Shown here piece after piece: positions 1 to 9,003 of a stretch of DNA of 64,000 bases; positions within the stretch are counted from its first letter, which is position 1, and each line of letters begins with the position of its first letter. The stretch is from Alloscardovia omnicolens (GTDB taxonomy: Bacteria > Actinomycetota > Actinomycetes > Actinomycetales > Bifidobacteriaceae). Under the pieces are notes generated by a model. It worked only from the letters and a program-made list of their open reading frames with translations, was not told the origin of the DNA and ran no database searches. A program made the position numbers and the translations under genes. The stretch lies in the NCBI GenBank assembly GCA_040702985.1, contig CP159991.1:1240001-1304000 (forward strand). The letters run 5' to 3'.

Positions 1-728
1 GCTAAAATCTGCTGCAAATATAATTCACGCTGACCTGCACGATGATGAACAAGTTCAACAATCTCATTATAAATTTTAGGTTGCAGAGTTTTAAAGCTCA
101 ACTCTTCTAGCTCAGTTTTAATGGCATTCATACCCAGACGGTTAGCCAAAGGAGCATACACGTCAATGGTTTCTTGCGCTTTTTTATAGGCACTTGTTGG
201 CTTAACATAGCGCCATGTGCGAGCGTTATGTACGCGATCGGACAGCTTAATAACAAGCACACGCACATCGCGACTCATAGCCACAATCATTTTGCGGATA
301 GTTTCTGCTTGAGCAGAATCCCCCACGTCCATTTTTGTCAGCTTCGTCACACCATCAACAAGACCCGCAATAGTGTCACCAAATTCTTCACGACACTGCT
401 CTAAACTGAAATCCGTATCTTCAACCGTATCATGCAACAATCCAGCAGCAATCACCTTAGGACTCATACCTAAGTCTGCCAGAATCTGAGCTACTGCAAT
501 AGGATGAATAATATAAGGCTCACCCGAGCGTCTGCGTTGAGATGCGTGTTGCAGAACTGCACGATTATAAGCGCGCTGTAGCAAATCAATGTCAGCATCG
601 GGATGATGATATGTACATACCTGAATAATAGGAAGTAAAGGGTTGAGCGGATCTGCACTAATTTCTCCACCTAAAATGCGTGAAGTAGGCGCATTAGCCT
701 CATGCTGTGTAAAATTTTTCTCAGCCAT
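1..728 (-). CDS. rel: RelA/SpoT-family (p)ppGpp synthetase/hydrolase, N-terminal part (runs off the window)
   Basis: Bifunctional alarmone enzyme of the stringent response. Only about the first 242 codons are in the window, and the gene continues past base 1. Translation from the ATG at 726-728 begins MAEKNFTQHEANAP and contains the HD-type hydrolase signature (HPIAVAQILADLG, then GLLHDTVEDT) and the downstream DRVHNARTW block, which is the (p)ppGpp hydrolase domain of long RSH proteins. The synthetase, TGS and ACT domains would lie outside. AGGGGTG sits 4-10 bases before the ATG. It lies 55 bases after dut on the same strand, so it probably belongs to the DUF4193-dut-rel group. A separate small synthetase is at 33506-34255. 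Confidence 0.93.
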   Translation of the reverse strand, partial: MAEKNFTQHEANAPTSRILGGEISADPLNPLLPIIQVCTYHHPDADIDLLQRAYNRAVLQHASQRRRSGEPYIIHPIAVAQILADLGMSPKVIAAGLLHDTVEDTDFSLEQCREEFGDTIAGLVDGVTKLTKMDVGDSAQAETIRKMIVAMSRDVRVLVIKLSDRVHNARTWRYVKPTSAYKKAQETIDVYAPLANRLGMNAIKTELEELSFKTLQPKIYNEIVELVHHRAGQRELYLQQIL

Positions 729-783
729 ATTCACCCCTACTTCGCTCAACCTACCCTCGTTATCGGCTTATTATCAGTTTATT

Positions 784-1263
784 TTAGTGTGCCACACCGG
801 TGGAACCAAAACCGCGGTCAGAACGATCAGAATCAGGTAATTTTTCTACTTCCACAAAACGTGCTTCAACATAACGCTGAATAACGAGCTGCGCAATGCG
901 ATCTCCTGGCTCAAAATGAGCTGTTGTTTCTGGATCGAGATTTATGATAGGTACTTTAATTTCGCCACGGTAACCGGCATCAATAGTTCCAGGCGCATTA
1001 ACCACGCTGATACCCTGCTTAACAGCTAATCCTGAGCGCGGATGCACTAATCCTACATAGCCTGCAGGAAGGGCAAGAGCAATACCAGTTGGAGCAAGAA
1101 AACGCTGGAATGGTTTCACATCAAAAGCTACAGTGGTGCGTAAATCCACTCCAGCATCACCGGCATGAGCGTAATACAAGCCTGCTTTATTCACATCCTC
1201 ATTGAGGTATGTAATCAGAACTTCAATATTCTCTGGCTCGTTATACATCTCATCGTATGCCAT
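784..1263 (-). CDS. dut: Deoxyuridine 5'-triphosphate nucleotidohydrolase (dUTPase)
   Basis: Trimeric dUTPase that hydrolyses dUTP to dUMP and pyrophosphate, keeping uracil out of DNA and supplying dTMP synthesis. The product is 159 residues. The motifs appear in order: [10 protein letters not shown] (motif 1), [13 protein letters not shown] (motif 2), [13 protein letters not shown] with the catalytic Asp (motif 3), [10 protein letters not shown] (motif 4) and the flexible C-terminal arm [10 protein letters not shown] (motif 5). An upstream in-frame start would add seven residues inside the DUF4193 gene. The ATG at 1261-1263 is preferred because it shares one base with that gene's TAA (TAATG), a typical translational-coupling junction. 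Confidence 0.95.
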   Translation of the reverse strand: MAYDEMYNEPENIEVLITYLNEDVNKAGLYYAHAGDAGVDLRTTVAFDVKPFQRFLAPTGIALALPAGYVGLVHPRSGLAVKQGISVVNAPGTIDAGYRGEIKVPIINLDPETTAHFEPGDRIAQLVIQRYVEARFVEVEKLPDSDRSDRGFGSTGVAH

Positions 1264-1559
1264 TATGCTGCACACTCCTTGCATACTGGTTGCCCATCAT
1301 CGGTGGTGTATGCCAACTGTGAGCGATGCTTAACAAGGAAGCATTCAGAGCATACAAACTCATCTCCCTGCATCGGCACAACAGTCACACTGGAATCTTC
1401 ATTACTCAAATCACTTCCTGGAAGTTCATATCCTTCAGCAAGTGCATTTTCATCATCATCTAAATCATTATTCTGATTTTGACGAGAGCTTGTTCCTAAA
1501 GCTTCGATGGATTCTTCATCCTCGTCCTTGGAACGTGGAGTATCGTAATCTTGTGCCAT
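1263..1559 (-). CDS. DUF4193 family protein
   Basis: 98-residue actinobacterial protein of unknown function. The N-terminal two thirds is acidic and probably disordered (runs of D/E/N). The C-terminus has two CxxC pairs, FVCSECFLV and PVCKECAA, typical of the DUF4193 family and suggesting a small zinc ribbon. The start ATG at 1559 follows an AAAGGAG ribosome site. Its stop overlaps the dut start by one base, so the two are almost certainly co-transcribed. The function is not known for the family. Confidence 0.85.
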   Translation of the reverse strand: MAQDYDTPRSKDEDEESIEALGTSSRQNQNNDLDDDENALAEGYELPGSDLSNEDSSVTVVPMQGDEFVCSECFLVKHRSQLAYTTDDGQPVCKECAA

Positions 1560-1745
1560 GGCTCACTCCTTTCAAATGAACAAATACAGTGTCCTATGCG
1601 AAAGAGGATACTACAATTTTTGTGTACGACAAACTACGGCACGTTGAAATGTCTAAGAATTCGACATTTTTATGTTATTGCTCAGTCATATATGTGCCGA
1701 CCTACCCATAATATGGAGGTATTCATACACTCAAGGGGTTTGACT

Positions 1746-2726
1746 ATGTCTGAGAATTCAAGTATTCCAGTAACTTTTGTTCGCATAGACGAGAACGGCG
1801 ATATTCTTATGAGAGATCCGCTTACTGGCGATCTTTTTTCTCTTGAAGTTACCCCTGAGCTTGAGCGTGCTCTTCGCGGAACGCACCATAAAAAGCAAGA
1901 ACCTGCTGCTCGCGAAGAAGTTGAACCAGAAAAAATTCTTCCGCTGTCCACTATTCAGTCACTTATTCGTTCCGGACAATCCTCCGCAGCTATTGCACAA
2001 GAATATGGTGTGGCTGTTTCTGTTGTTGACCGTTTTGCTGTGCCAGTAGAAAAAGAGAAAATTTTTATTACGTCGCAATTCTTAGACACCACAGTGGGTA
2101 GTGAAGGTAATGCTTCAAAAGTAAAAGATATTATTGCTTTCTCGTTAGCATCTCTAGGCGGTGAATATTCCGAGGTTAAATGGACTGCTTCTCGACAAGG
2201 GCATAATCCATGGCGTATTCAGGCACATTATGCCTTAGGTGAGCATAAGGAAAGTGCTGAATGGATGTTTAATGCACGTGATCATTCTGTAGTGAGCGTA
2301 AATACTCCAGCTAAGCGTTTACTGCGTGAAATTTCTTCTGCAACTTCTCCAGTTGATAAGGAATTATTTAGCACGGATGCTATTCCAGCGGTAGGTGCAC
2401 ACGGCAATGGGACTCTGAGTGGATCAACTTCTTTCCCCATTGTGTCTGCTTATAACGCTGTGTCAACCAGCACAGGAACGTTTGAAACCGTATCTATGAA
2501 TTCTATGCGCGATGAAACTCACATGAGTACGGGCGCTTTTAATGCTATTGTGTCTGGGCAATCTGCTGATTCCCTTGAATCTCAGTCTGGTGAGTTTAGG
2601 GCACAACATCAGGATGCTTCCGATCAGTCCTCTACTGGAACTCAGCTTCCAACTGTACGACGTACTCTGGCTGATCCATCAGATTTTAAATCAGAAAAGA
2701 AAAAAACAGGCCGCTCGCGCCACTGA
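1746..2726 (+). CDS. sepH: SepH-like cell division protein (DUF3071), frameshifted before its C-terminus
   Basis: Actinobacterial SepH/DUF3071 family protein, known in Streptomyces and mycobacteria to bind and stimulate FtsZ. The reading frame is open upstream to 1551, but the ATG at 1746 (MSENSSIPVTFVRIDENGD) is chosen because AAGGGG precedes it and family similarity begins here. The N-terminal DUF3071 region holds a helix-turn-helix-like segment (TIQSLIRSGQSSAAIAQEYG, about residues 75-94). The rest is a low-complexity Ser/Thr-rich linker. The frame ends at 2726 after an A7 run (2700-2706). The expected conserved C-terminal tail lies in another frame, at 2707-2901. As read, the product is 326 residues and lacks the tail. 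Confidence 0.78.
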   Translation: MSENSSIPVTFVRIDENGDILMRDPLTGDLFSLEVTPELERALRGTHHKKQEPAAREEVEPEKILPLSTIQSLIRSGQSSAAIAQEYGVAVSVVDRFAVPVEKEKIFITSQFLDTTVGSEGNASKVKDIIAFSLASLGGEYSEVKWTASRQGHNPWRIQAHYALGEHKESAEWMFNARDHSVVSVNTPAKRLLREISSATSPVDKELFSTDAIPAVGAHGNGTLSGSTSFPIVSAYNAVSTSTGTFETVSMNSMRDETHMSTGAFNAIVSGQSADSLESQSGEFRAQHQDASDQSSTGTQLPTVRRTLADPSDFKSEKKKTGRSRH

Positions 2727-2901
2727 TGTTCCACTTGAAATGGAAGAAAACAATCACAATGCACAAGCTCAGCAACGTCAAGAATCTGCTGAAGCAACCT
2801 CGGATGAGGGATCGGGCAAGAACCCCGCGTCTCATTCCACAAAGCGCAAGCGTTCTGCCATTCCAGCATGGGATGATATTCTCTTCGGCTCGCAGTCGTA
2901 G
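2707..2901 (+). pseudogene. sepH: C-terminal tail of the sepH-like gene in a shifted frame
   Basis: Reading from base 2707 gives QAARATDVPLEMEENNHN and ends KRKRSAIPAWDDILFGSQS with a stop at 2899-2901. The SAIPAWDDILFG string is the conserved extreme C-terminus of DUF3071/SepH proteins. It is therefore the missing end of the gene starting at 1746, displaced by one base. Removing one A from the A7 run at 2700-2706 joins the two frames into a product of about 384 residues. This may be a true frameshift, a slippery site, or a homopolymer base-calling error. Confidence 0.8.
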
Positions 2902-3029
2902 GTATTATCTATATGCAGCAGATGTGTGTTTTTAGCGCATCTACAAAAGCTAAGCAGGTAAAGCTCGCATGAAATGCGGCTCTATCGAAGATATACACAC
3001 ACAGCTAATTTGATGAACTGCTCTATGGC

Positions 3030-3109
3030 GAGAATAAAAACCTTTTACAAGATCTGCCCCTGCACAAGTAGCTACGCGCTACGCCACTTATGTGGGTGCC
3101 TTTATTCTC
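3030..3109. terminator. Structured region between convergent genes, possible bidirectional terminator
   Basis: Arms GAGAATAAA (3030-3038) and TTTATTCTC (3101-3109) are exact complements and enclose a second hairpin, GTAGC-TACGC-GCTAC (3068-3082). It lies between the sepH tail and the convergent phosphodiesterase gene. The outer arms end in A or T runs in both directions. The role as a terminator is inferred from position and structure only. Confidence 0.4.
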
Positions 3110-3156
3110 TATTTTCATTTTCTGATGTTTTTATAGCACGCAATAGCGCTTTTATG

Positions 3157-4374
3157 CTACAAAACATCAATGAGGAATGGGATATCGAGTTCAGCGCGAG
3201 TTAACGAGCCATGGACCGCTGGTAAACGAGTAGCTACTTCACTTTGCGTGCGCGAGTCTACGAGGGTAACATTCGAGGCTGCCATAGCAATAACATCGCC
3301 AATATATGGTCGTACTCTGTCATGAACTGGACCATATAGTCCAGCAGCAATAGCTTCTTCTTTTGTATATATACGAGCTTTATCTTCAAGAGCGTTACGC
3401 CAACGATTAGCAACCTCTTGAGGATCGTGCCCCTCCTGCACGTACAAAGACACAGCGCGCGGCTCACCTCCCACAAGCGCAACCCCCTGCTGCAGCTCAG
3501 GACGCTCAGCAATATCAATACGTGTTGAGCTATCTGAAGTAATCATCCCATGATCAGCTGTAATTGCAATCAAAGTTCCTGGTGCTGCCCGACGCGCCAA
3601 ATTTTTCAGCTGCGCGTCCACGCGTTCAAAAGTTCCAATCCAGCGTTCATTATCCCAACCGTACTGATGCCCCATTTTATCTGCATCACGAATATACACA
3701 TATGTTAAGCCCGGCTCATAAGAAGCTCGTGCTGCAGCTGAAATTCGCTGCGCAGGGGTTGTGCCAGAAATATAGTGAGAGCCGCGCAATGCCGCCCGTG
3801 TTAAAGCGGAATCAGCAAATTTAGGGAAACCCGATGTGGTAACACGCACATTCTGGGCACTCAGCTGTTCAAAAATAGTCGGTTCATGCTGAATCACCTC
3901 AGGGGCAGCTCCATTCGTGAACTGAATCATTTGCGACAATTGCCCATTTTCAGGATTAATCTGAGAATAACCAGTCATGCCTGTTAAACCAGGGCACGTT
4001 CCCGTCCCAAAAACACTCAGCGCCGCCACCGTTGTCGTAGGAAAACTAGAGGAAATTGGTCTTTGGTTATGGCTCTGATTGACTAAAGACCGTAGATAAG
4101 GAGCATGACCTTTACGCTCCATTAAATTCCAAAAACCTAAGCCATCAATAAGAACAACGATAACCGACGATGCCATCGGTAAACCTAAATCCGTACGCAA
4201 GCGCTCTGCATCACTATGTACTGCAGTGGAAATTGGCGTTCCGAGCGATGCTGATAGTGCAGGCAAGACGGCACTTAAATGAAATGAGCCTCCGCGGCCT
4301 TGTGAGTTCATAGAATTGTAGTTAACTACATCTTGTAATGATAAAAGTTCAGAATCACTGTACACATCGGACAT
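3157..4374 (-). CDS. Nucleotide pyrophosphatase/phosphodiesterase-type protein (alkaline phosphatase superfamily)
   Basis: 405-residue protein of the type I phosphodiesterase/nucleotide pyrophosphatase family (alkaline phosphatase fold, two-metal hydrolases). Seen: the N-terminal metal site VIVVLIDGLGFWN, the nucleophile region SSFPTTTVAALSVFGTG (Thr nucleophile candidate), a DADKMGHQYGWD segment with Asp and His ligands, and ITADHGMI near residue 270, which supplies the Asp-His metal ligands. No signal peptide or transmembrane helix is evident, so it is probably cytoplasmic. The substrate is unknown. The chosen ATG has only a weak ribosome site; a later start in the first 25 residues is possible. 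It is convergent with sepH. Confidence 0.82.
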   Translation of the reverse strand: MSDVYSDSELLSLQDVVNYNSMNSQGRGGSFHLSAVLPALSASLGTPISTAVHSDAERLRTDLGLPMASSVIVVLIDGLGFWNLMERKGHAPYLRSLVNQSHNQRPISSSFPTTTVAALSVFGTGTCPGLTGMTGYSQINPENGQLSQMIQFTNGAAPEVIQHEPTIFEQLSAQNVRVTTSGFPKFADSALTRAALRGSHYISGTTPAQRISAAARASYEPGLTYVYIRDADKMGHQYGWDNERWIGTFERVDAQLKNLARRAAPGTLIAITADHGMITSDSSTRIDIAERPELQQGVALVGGEPRAVSLYVQEGHDPQEVANRWRNALEDKARIYTKEEAIAAGLYGPVHDRVRPYIGDVIAMAASNVTLVDSRTQSEVATRLPAVHGSLTRAELDIPFLIDVL

Positions 4375-4663
4375 AGTGTCATTTAATCACACGGCTTGCA
4401 TATAGCAACAGAAATACTTGCGCCTTATGCCTTGTGCACTGAGCATATTCTCAGCGCCTCCCCTATGAACGCATCCGATACACTCAGCCAATCCGCTGCA
4501 CTCACCGCATCCCGCATCCTCATCACTTCCCCTCTCACTAAGCACAGGAACACCCAACCACCCGAACGCAACCACGAAACCACCCACAAGCAACCACCCA
4601 CACACAAGGCCGCTCCCACCAGCACGCATAAATAACGTCACACACTATGCACTCTCAAACTGC
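4375..4663. other. Non-coding stretch with a strongly C/A-biased, G-poor tract
   Basis: No convincing gene. From about 4545 to 4625 the plus strand is almost only C and A with very few G. The complementary strand therefore has GGG/GG runs spaced by T-rich loops (GGGTGG repeated). Overlapping short frames on both strands (for example minus 4387-4641) lack a ribosome site and have biased composition, so they are not called. Confidence 0.5.
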
Positions 4664-4697
4664 ACGTTCCTAAGAACGTATAGCGAGCGTATATAAT
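4664..4697 (+). promoter_or_regulatory. parC promoter with an overlapping inverted repeat
   Basis: TATAAT at 4692-4697 is a perfect -10 hexamer about 29 bases before the parC ATG. AAAGGAG at 4715-4721 is the ribosome site. No good -35 is seen. Instead the perfect inverted repeat ACGTTC-CTAA-GAACGT (4664-4679) occupies the -35 region, a position suited to a repressor or activator site. Its half-sites are in the opposite order to the actinobacterial LexA box, so it is not called a SOS box. Confidence 0.55.
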
Positions 4698-4725
4698 AAG
4701 TGGGACTGTGTTATAAAGGAGATTC

Positions 4726-7086
4726 ATGGCACGCAAACGCACACACGCCGCAACCTACGATCCGCGAGATATTAAAGAGAATATTGTTGATACTCCCCTT
4801 CAGGAGGAAATGAGTAAATCCTTCTTGGAGTATGCGTATTCAGTAATTTATGCTCGTGCGCTTCCGGATGCTCGTGACGGTATGAAACCGGTGCAGCGCC
4901 GCATTATTTATCAGATGGGGCAAATGGGGTTAACTCCCGATAAACCGTATATGAAGTCTGCACGTGTGGTAGGCGAAGTGATGGGTAAGCTACACCCTCA
5001 CGGTGATTCAGCAATTTATGAGGCTATGGTGCGTTTGGCGCAACCTTTTGCTATGCGTTTACCTCTCGTGGATGGTCATGGTAATTTTGGTTCCCTCGAT
5101 GATGGTCCGGCAGCGTCTCGATATACCGAAGCTCGTTTAGCTCCATCTGCTTTTGGCATGATTGACTCCATTGGTGAGGAAACTGTTGATTTCGCGCCGA
5201 ACTACGATAATAAGTTGGAAGAGCCAACTGTTCTTCCTGCCGCTTTCCCTAATCTTCTTGTTAATGGTGCTTCAGGTATTGCTGTTGGTATGGCCACGAA
5301 TATGGTCACACATAATTTGCGAGAAGTTGTCGCTGGCGCCCAATACCTCATGAAGCATCCAGATGCAAGTCTTGATGATTTAATGCGCTATATTCCAGGT
5401 CCTGATTTACCTGGTGGCGGTATTATTATGGGGCGCAATGGTATTCGTGAAGCCTATGAAACTGGCCGCGGTACTTTTACTACGCGCTCGCAAACTCATA
5501 TTGAAAATGTGACGGCACGAAAAAAAGCTATTATTGTAACTGAATTGCCGTTTATGGTTGGTCCGGAAAAGGTGCTGGAGCGCATTTCCGAGGGTGTGAA
5601 GAATAAAAAGTTAGACGGAATTTCAGGTGCTATTGATTTAACTGATCGTCATAACGGAACGCGTCTTGTTATTGAAATTAAGTCGGGGTTTGATCCTCAA
5701 GCAGTGCTCACTCAACTGTTTAAATATACCCCGCTGGAAGATAATTTCACTATTAACAATGTGGCTTTGGTCAACGGACGTCCACATACCATGGGTTTGC
5801 GTGAACTCTTAGATGTGTGGATTGCTCATCGCCGTGATGTTATTCGTAAACGTTCTGTGTATCGTAAGCGTAAAGCTGAAGAACGTCTGCATTTGGTTGA
5901 AGGTCTGCTGCTTGCACTCATTGATATTGATGAAGTGATTGAAGTTATTCGTTCATCTGATGATGCGGATTCTGCTAAGCAGCGTTTAATGGCTGTTTTT
6001 GATTTAGATGATGTTCAAGCTCAATACATTTTGGATTTGCGTTTACGTCGTTTAACTCGTATGAGCCGTATTGAATTGGAAACTGAACGTGACGATTTGA
6101 AGCGCAAAATTGAAGAGCTGACTAAAATTTTAAGCTCTGCTGAGGTTCTCGATACAGTTGTTATTGATTCTATGAATGCTGCTGTTGAGCAGTGGGCTGA
6201 TCCTCGTCGCACTATTTTGCTCGATGAGAGTGATAACGGTTTTACCCCAGTACAGTCTGCTGTATCTGATGCACTTTCGTCATCGTCCTCCTCGTCCAAT
6301 GATCAGTCTGCTTCTGCTTTAGGCGTGGGAGGGGGCTCTTCTCATGCTCAAACCTTGGCTCAAGTGAACGCTCAGATGCAGGCTAGTGCTGCTTTGGGTA
6401 GCGTACGTGGAGCCGCATCGGCTGCTGCTTTAGAACTTGAAGATGTGCCATGTGTTATTGCTCTGAGCGCATCGGGACGTATTGCCAGACTGTCTGAAAC
6501 AGCGTGGGATGCCTATCATTCACGCAATGCTGCCACATCTCGCCAGATGGACGATACTCTCCTATCACTTATTAAGTCATCTACTCGTTCAACTTACGCG
6601 TTGATTACTTCAGCTGGACGACTGGTCACAGCGCACACCTCGGATTTACCGCAATTAACTGTATCCGATAGTCTCACGCTGTCGGGCGGAGTACCTGCTG
6701 ATGAACTATTAGTGAGCACAGAAAGCACTGATCCTATTGCTGGTGAGCATACTGTAGCAGTTATTCCTATGAATGACGATGACACAACTCCTCTTGCATT
6801 GGGTACTCGCCATGGCGTTGTAAAACGATGGAATCGTGAATCCCCAACCACGATGGATTCCTGGAGCGTTATTGATTTGAAAGAGGACGACCAGGTTATT
6901 TTTGCAGCATGCGCTGCAGATGATGATCGTCTGGTCTTCATTTCTTCTGATGCATCTTTGCTCACTTTTGCTGCCTCAGCTGTCCGTCCTCAAGGCCGTA
7001 CTGCAGGAGGTATGGCTGGTATAAAGCTTGCAGATGGTCAGCACGTAGTGTGCTTTGCTGTGGTTCCGGCTGGAAAAGTTGCCTGA
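4726..7086 (+). CDS. parC: DNA topoisomerase IV subunit A (ParC), ended early by an in-frame TGA
   Basis: Breakage-reunion subunit of topoisomerase IV, decatenating replicated chromosomes with ParE (9004-11304). The N-terminal domain has the quinolone-region segment [17 protein letters not shown] and the active-site Tyr133 within [11 protein letters not shown] coiled-coil tower follows around residues 370-480, then a C-terminal beta-propeller domain with a Ser/Ala-rich insertion near residues 515-560. There is no GyrA box (QRRGGKG), which supports ParC over GyrA. The ORF stops at TGA 7084-7086, but the same frame continues with clear C-terminal domain sequence to 7422. The 786-residue product would lack about 111 residues of the propeller. 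Start supported by AAAGGAG and a TATAAT box. Confidence 0.9.
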   Translation: MARKRTHAATYDPRDIKENIVDTPLQEEMSKSFLEYAYSVIYARALPDARDGMKPVQRRIIYQMGQMGLTPDKPYMKSARVVGEVMGKLHPHGDSAIYEAMVRLAQPFAMRLPLVDGHGNFGSLDDGPAASRYTEARLAPSAFGMIDSIGEETVDFAPNYDNKLEEPTVLPAAFPNLLVNGASGIAVGMATNMVTHNLREVVAGAQYLMKHPDASLDDLMRYIPGPDLPGGGIIMGRNGIREAYETGRGTFTTRSQTHIENVTARKKAIIVTELPFMVGPEKVLERISEGVKNKKLDGISGAIDLTDRHNGTRLVIEIKSGFDPQAVLTQLFKYTPLEDNFTINNVALVNGRPHTMGLRELLDVWIAHRRDVIRKRSVYRKRKAEERLHLVEGLLLALIDIDEVIEVIRSSDDADSAKQRLMAVFDLDDVQAQYILDLRLRRLTRMSRIELETERDDLKRKIEELTKILSSAEVLDTVVIDSMNAAVEQWADPRRTILLDESDNGFTPVQSAVSDALSSSSSSSNDQSASALGVGGGSSHAQTLAQVNAQMQASAALGSVRGAASAAALELEDVPCVIALSASGRIARLSETAWDAYHSRNAATSRQMDDTLLSLIKSSTRSTYALITSAGRLVTAHTSDLPQLTVSDSLTLSGGVPADELLVSTESTDPIAGEHTVAVIPMNDDDTTPLALGTRHGVVKRWNRESPTTMDSWSVIDLKEDDQVIFAACAADDDRLVFISSDASLLTFAASAVRPQGRTAGGMAGIKLADGQHVVCFAVVPAGKVA

Positions 7087-7422
7087 ACCTATGATGACAA
7101 TGATGAGGGTAATACTGCTCAAGCTGGAGCTGTTGTTGTCACCGTAGCGGGCGATGCCGATGCTCTTCCAGGAACAGATGTGGGAGCATGCAAGGTCACG
7201 CCATTAGAACAATTCCCAACTAAAGGTCGTGCTACTGGCGGCGTGCGTTCGCAACGTTTCTTACGCGGTCAAAATACGGTGATTGCCGCAACTGTGGCTG
7301 CTCTTCCTGTTTTTGCGTCTACTCAAAGCGGACACGCTGTTGAGCTGCCAGCAGTGGATATGCGTCGCGATGGTTCAGGAACTGAGCTGAGCGCCCCAGT
7401 TGCATTCTTCTCGCGCGTTTAG
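7087..7422 (+). pseudogene. parC: Remaining C-terminal coding sequence of parC after the in-frame TGA
   Basis: In the same frame as parC. After the TGA the reading runs TYDDNDEGNTAQAGAVVV, then GTDVGACKVTPLEQFPTKGR and ATGGVRSQRFLRGQ, and stops at 7420-7422. These are ParC C-terminal blade motifs that normally continue the gene without a break. A single G in place of A (TGG, Trp) at 7086 would restore an 898-residue ParC. It could be a real nonsense mutation, a recoding site, or a sequence error. Confidence 0.82.
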
Positions 7423-7459
7423 AAGGACGAGCAGAAATCACCCTTCTACGTATGTTTTA

Positions 7460-7508
7460 TGGTGAGGATATGTAAGAGGTAGTTACTACCGTATGCATAT
7501 CCTCACCA
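7460..7508. terminator. Hairpin between convergent parC and MFS genes
   Basis: TGGTGAGGATATG (7460-7472) is exactly complementary to CATATCCTCACCA (7496-7508), with a 23-base loop. It lies between the end of parC (7422) and the stop of the convergent MFS gene (7522), so it probably terminates transcription from both sides. No long T run is present. Confidence 0.65.
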
Positions 7509-7521
7509 TTGTTGTATGGAT

Positions 7522-8715
7522 TTAGTTCTGTTCAGATAGTTTATGTAAAATCAGCTCATGCATTCCCACCAGAATAATAAACATTGCTAGCAGATACACG
7601 GGTAAGTACAATGCTGACAGATTGCGTGCAATAAGACCAAAAAGTGGCGGCAGAAGCAGATTACCCGTATATGCGCTTGCCATCTCTACGCCAATCATTG
7701 CTTGAGAATGTTGCTCGCCAAAAATCGCTGGCGTTGAATGAATAATACTCGGGTAAATAGGTGCACATCCCACGCCTATGGTAATCAGTCCAATCATTGT
7801 TAATGGATTCCACGCCGTAGGCAGCATTGTAATAACAATACCCACACCCAAAACAAGGCATCCTAAACGAATCATCTGAGAATCAGTAAGTTTTTCTGCA
7901 ATAAAACCACAGACTAAACGGCCGCCTGTAATACCCAGATAAAAATAACTTGCCCAAGTTGCAGCGTCTTCAGTAGAAATACCGCGTGCTTGCATGGCAA
8001 AAGTACTTGACCATAAGCCTGCAGTACCTTCAATTCCACAATATGCAAGGAACATAAACAGAATTTCCTTAGCCATAGGCAAACGCACAGTAGCGGCTAA
8101 TCCCAAAGGTTTATTCTGCGCTGAAGCAGTAGGATCTTGCTTATGAGAAACAGAATGCGCAACTGGTTTTCTCTTAACCCATAGTGGCAATGATCCCACA
8201 ATAATGCAAGCGATAACAATCTGTATAAAGGAAATATAGCGATATCCCAACTGCCATTGATGTTGTCGGGCAATGGCATACGCCATAATATATGGGCTAA
8301 TCACTGTTCCTATGCCCCACATGGCGTGAAGCCAGCTCATATGACGATTGCTGTAATGCAGAGCCACATAATTATTTAACGCTGCGTCAATTGCCCCTGC
8401 TCCTAATCCATAAGGAATTGCGCACGCACAGACAATCCAGAAACTTGGAGCATAAGAAAATCCTAGTAAAGCAAGTGCAGTCATAGCCACAGAGATTGCC
8501 GTCACATTGCCTGCACCAAGTTTATAGGTTAATCGATCGCTAAGAAGCGCCGAAATAATCGTACCCAGCGTAATAATAAAAGTGACGATCCCCGCGTACG
8601 ATACAGGAACTTGAAATGCTGGATACATCGATGGCCATGCAGATCCCATCAACGAGTCCGGAAGACCTAACGAGATAAATGCTAAATATATAACTCCAAG
8701 AAGTAGGTTCGCCAT
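7522..8715 (-). CDS. Major facilitator superfamily transporter
   Basis: 397-residue integral membrane protein with about 12 hydrophobic segments. It begins MANLLLGVIYLAFISLGLPD, followed by a loop 2-3-like motif (SDRLTYKLGAG) typical of MFS carriers. The pattern (SLGLPDSLMGSAWP near the first helix, GIGTVISPYI near helix 5) resembles the FucP/YbjJ-like sugar-permease branch. The substrate cannot be named. AAAGGAG precedes the ATG at 8715. It is convergent with parC and downstream of parE in the same direction, but about 290 bases away. Confidence 0.85.
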   Translation of the reverse strand: MANLLLGVIYLAFISLGLPDSLMGSAWPSMYPAFQVPVSYAGIVTFIITLGTIISALLSDRLTYKLGAGNVTAISVAMTALALLGFSYAPSFWIVCACAIPYGLGAGAIDAALNNYVALHYSNRHMSWLHAMWGIGTVISPYIMAYAIARQHQWQLGYRYISFIQIVIACIIVGSLPLWVKRKPVAHSVSHKQDPTASAQNKPLGLAATVRLPMAKEILFMFLAYCGIEGTAGLWSSTFAMQARGISTEDAATWASYFYLGITGGRLVCGFIAEKLTDSQMIRLGCLVLGVGIVITMLPTAWNPLTMIGLITIGVGCAPIYPSIIHSTPAIFGEQHSQAMIGVEMASAYTGNLLLPPLFGLIARNLSALYLPVYLLAMFIILVGMHELILHKLSEQN

Positions 8716-8912
8716 TGTACTCCTTTATACAATATGTATGCTCTTCTTTTGCTGAGTGCACGTGGACAAGCAGGTGTTAAAAAGCATTCGCAATACTCAG
8801 GTATCTTAGCCTACACGATTTACATTACTTGGGAAAATAATACGTTGGGCGTGGCGTTATACGAATACTGTCACAACATCTCATCGCTCATACACGGCTG
8901 ACCTACACACAA

Positions 8913-8956
8913 GCGATGCCTCCGCATCTTAAATTACTAAAATGGGAGGCATCCGC
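8913..8956. terminator. Stem-loop downstream of parE
   Basis: ATGCCTCC (8916-8923) pairs with GGAGGCAT (8945-8952), extended by flanking GC pairs, with a 21-base loop. It is 50-90 bases past the parE stop, in the gap before the MFS gene. The 8716-9003 gap otherwise holds no gene. No T run follows, so a terminator role is plausible but unproven. Confidence 0.5.
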
Positions 8957-9003
8957 TCATGTCTTGCGCGTATTATCACGCTGAATACTGTATTTATGCG
9001 ATT

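Noticed and set aside
4387-4641. 84-codon frame (and a plus-strand counterpart)
   Set aside because: Biased G-rich tract with no ribosome site; translation is low complexity.
7084-7086. TGA as selenocysteine or genome-wide Trp recoding
   Set aside because: Neither product is a known selenoprotein, and TGA ends other intact genes (for example 37524-37526), so recoding is not supported by the window.
4726-7086. Gyrase subunit A instead of ParC
   Set aside because: No GyrA box in the C-terminal domain, and it pairs with parE next to rpoD.
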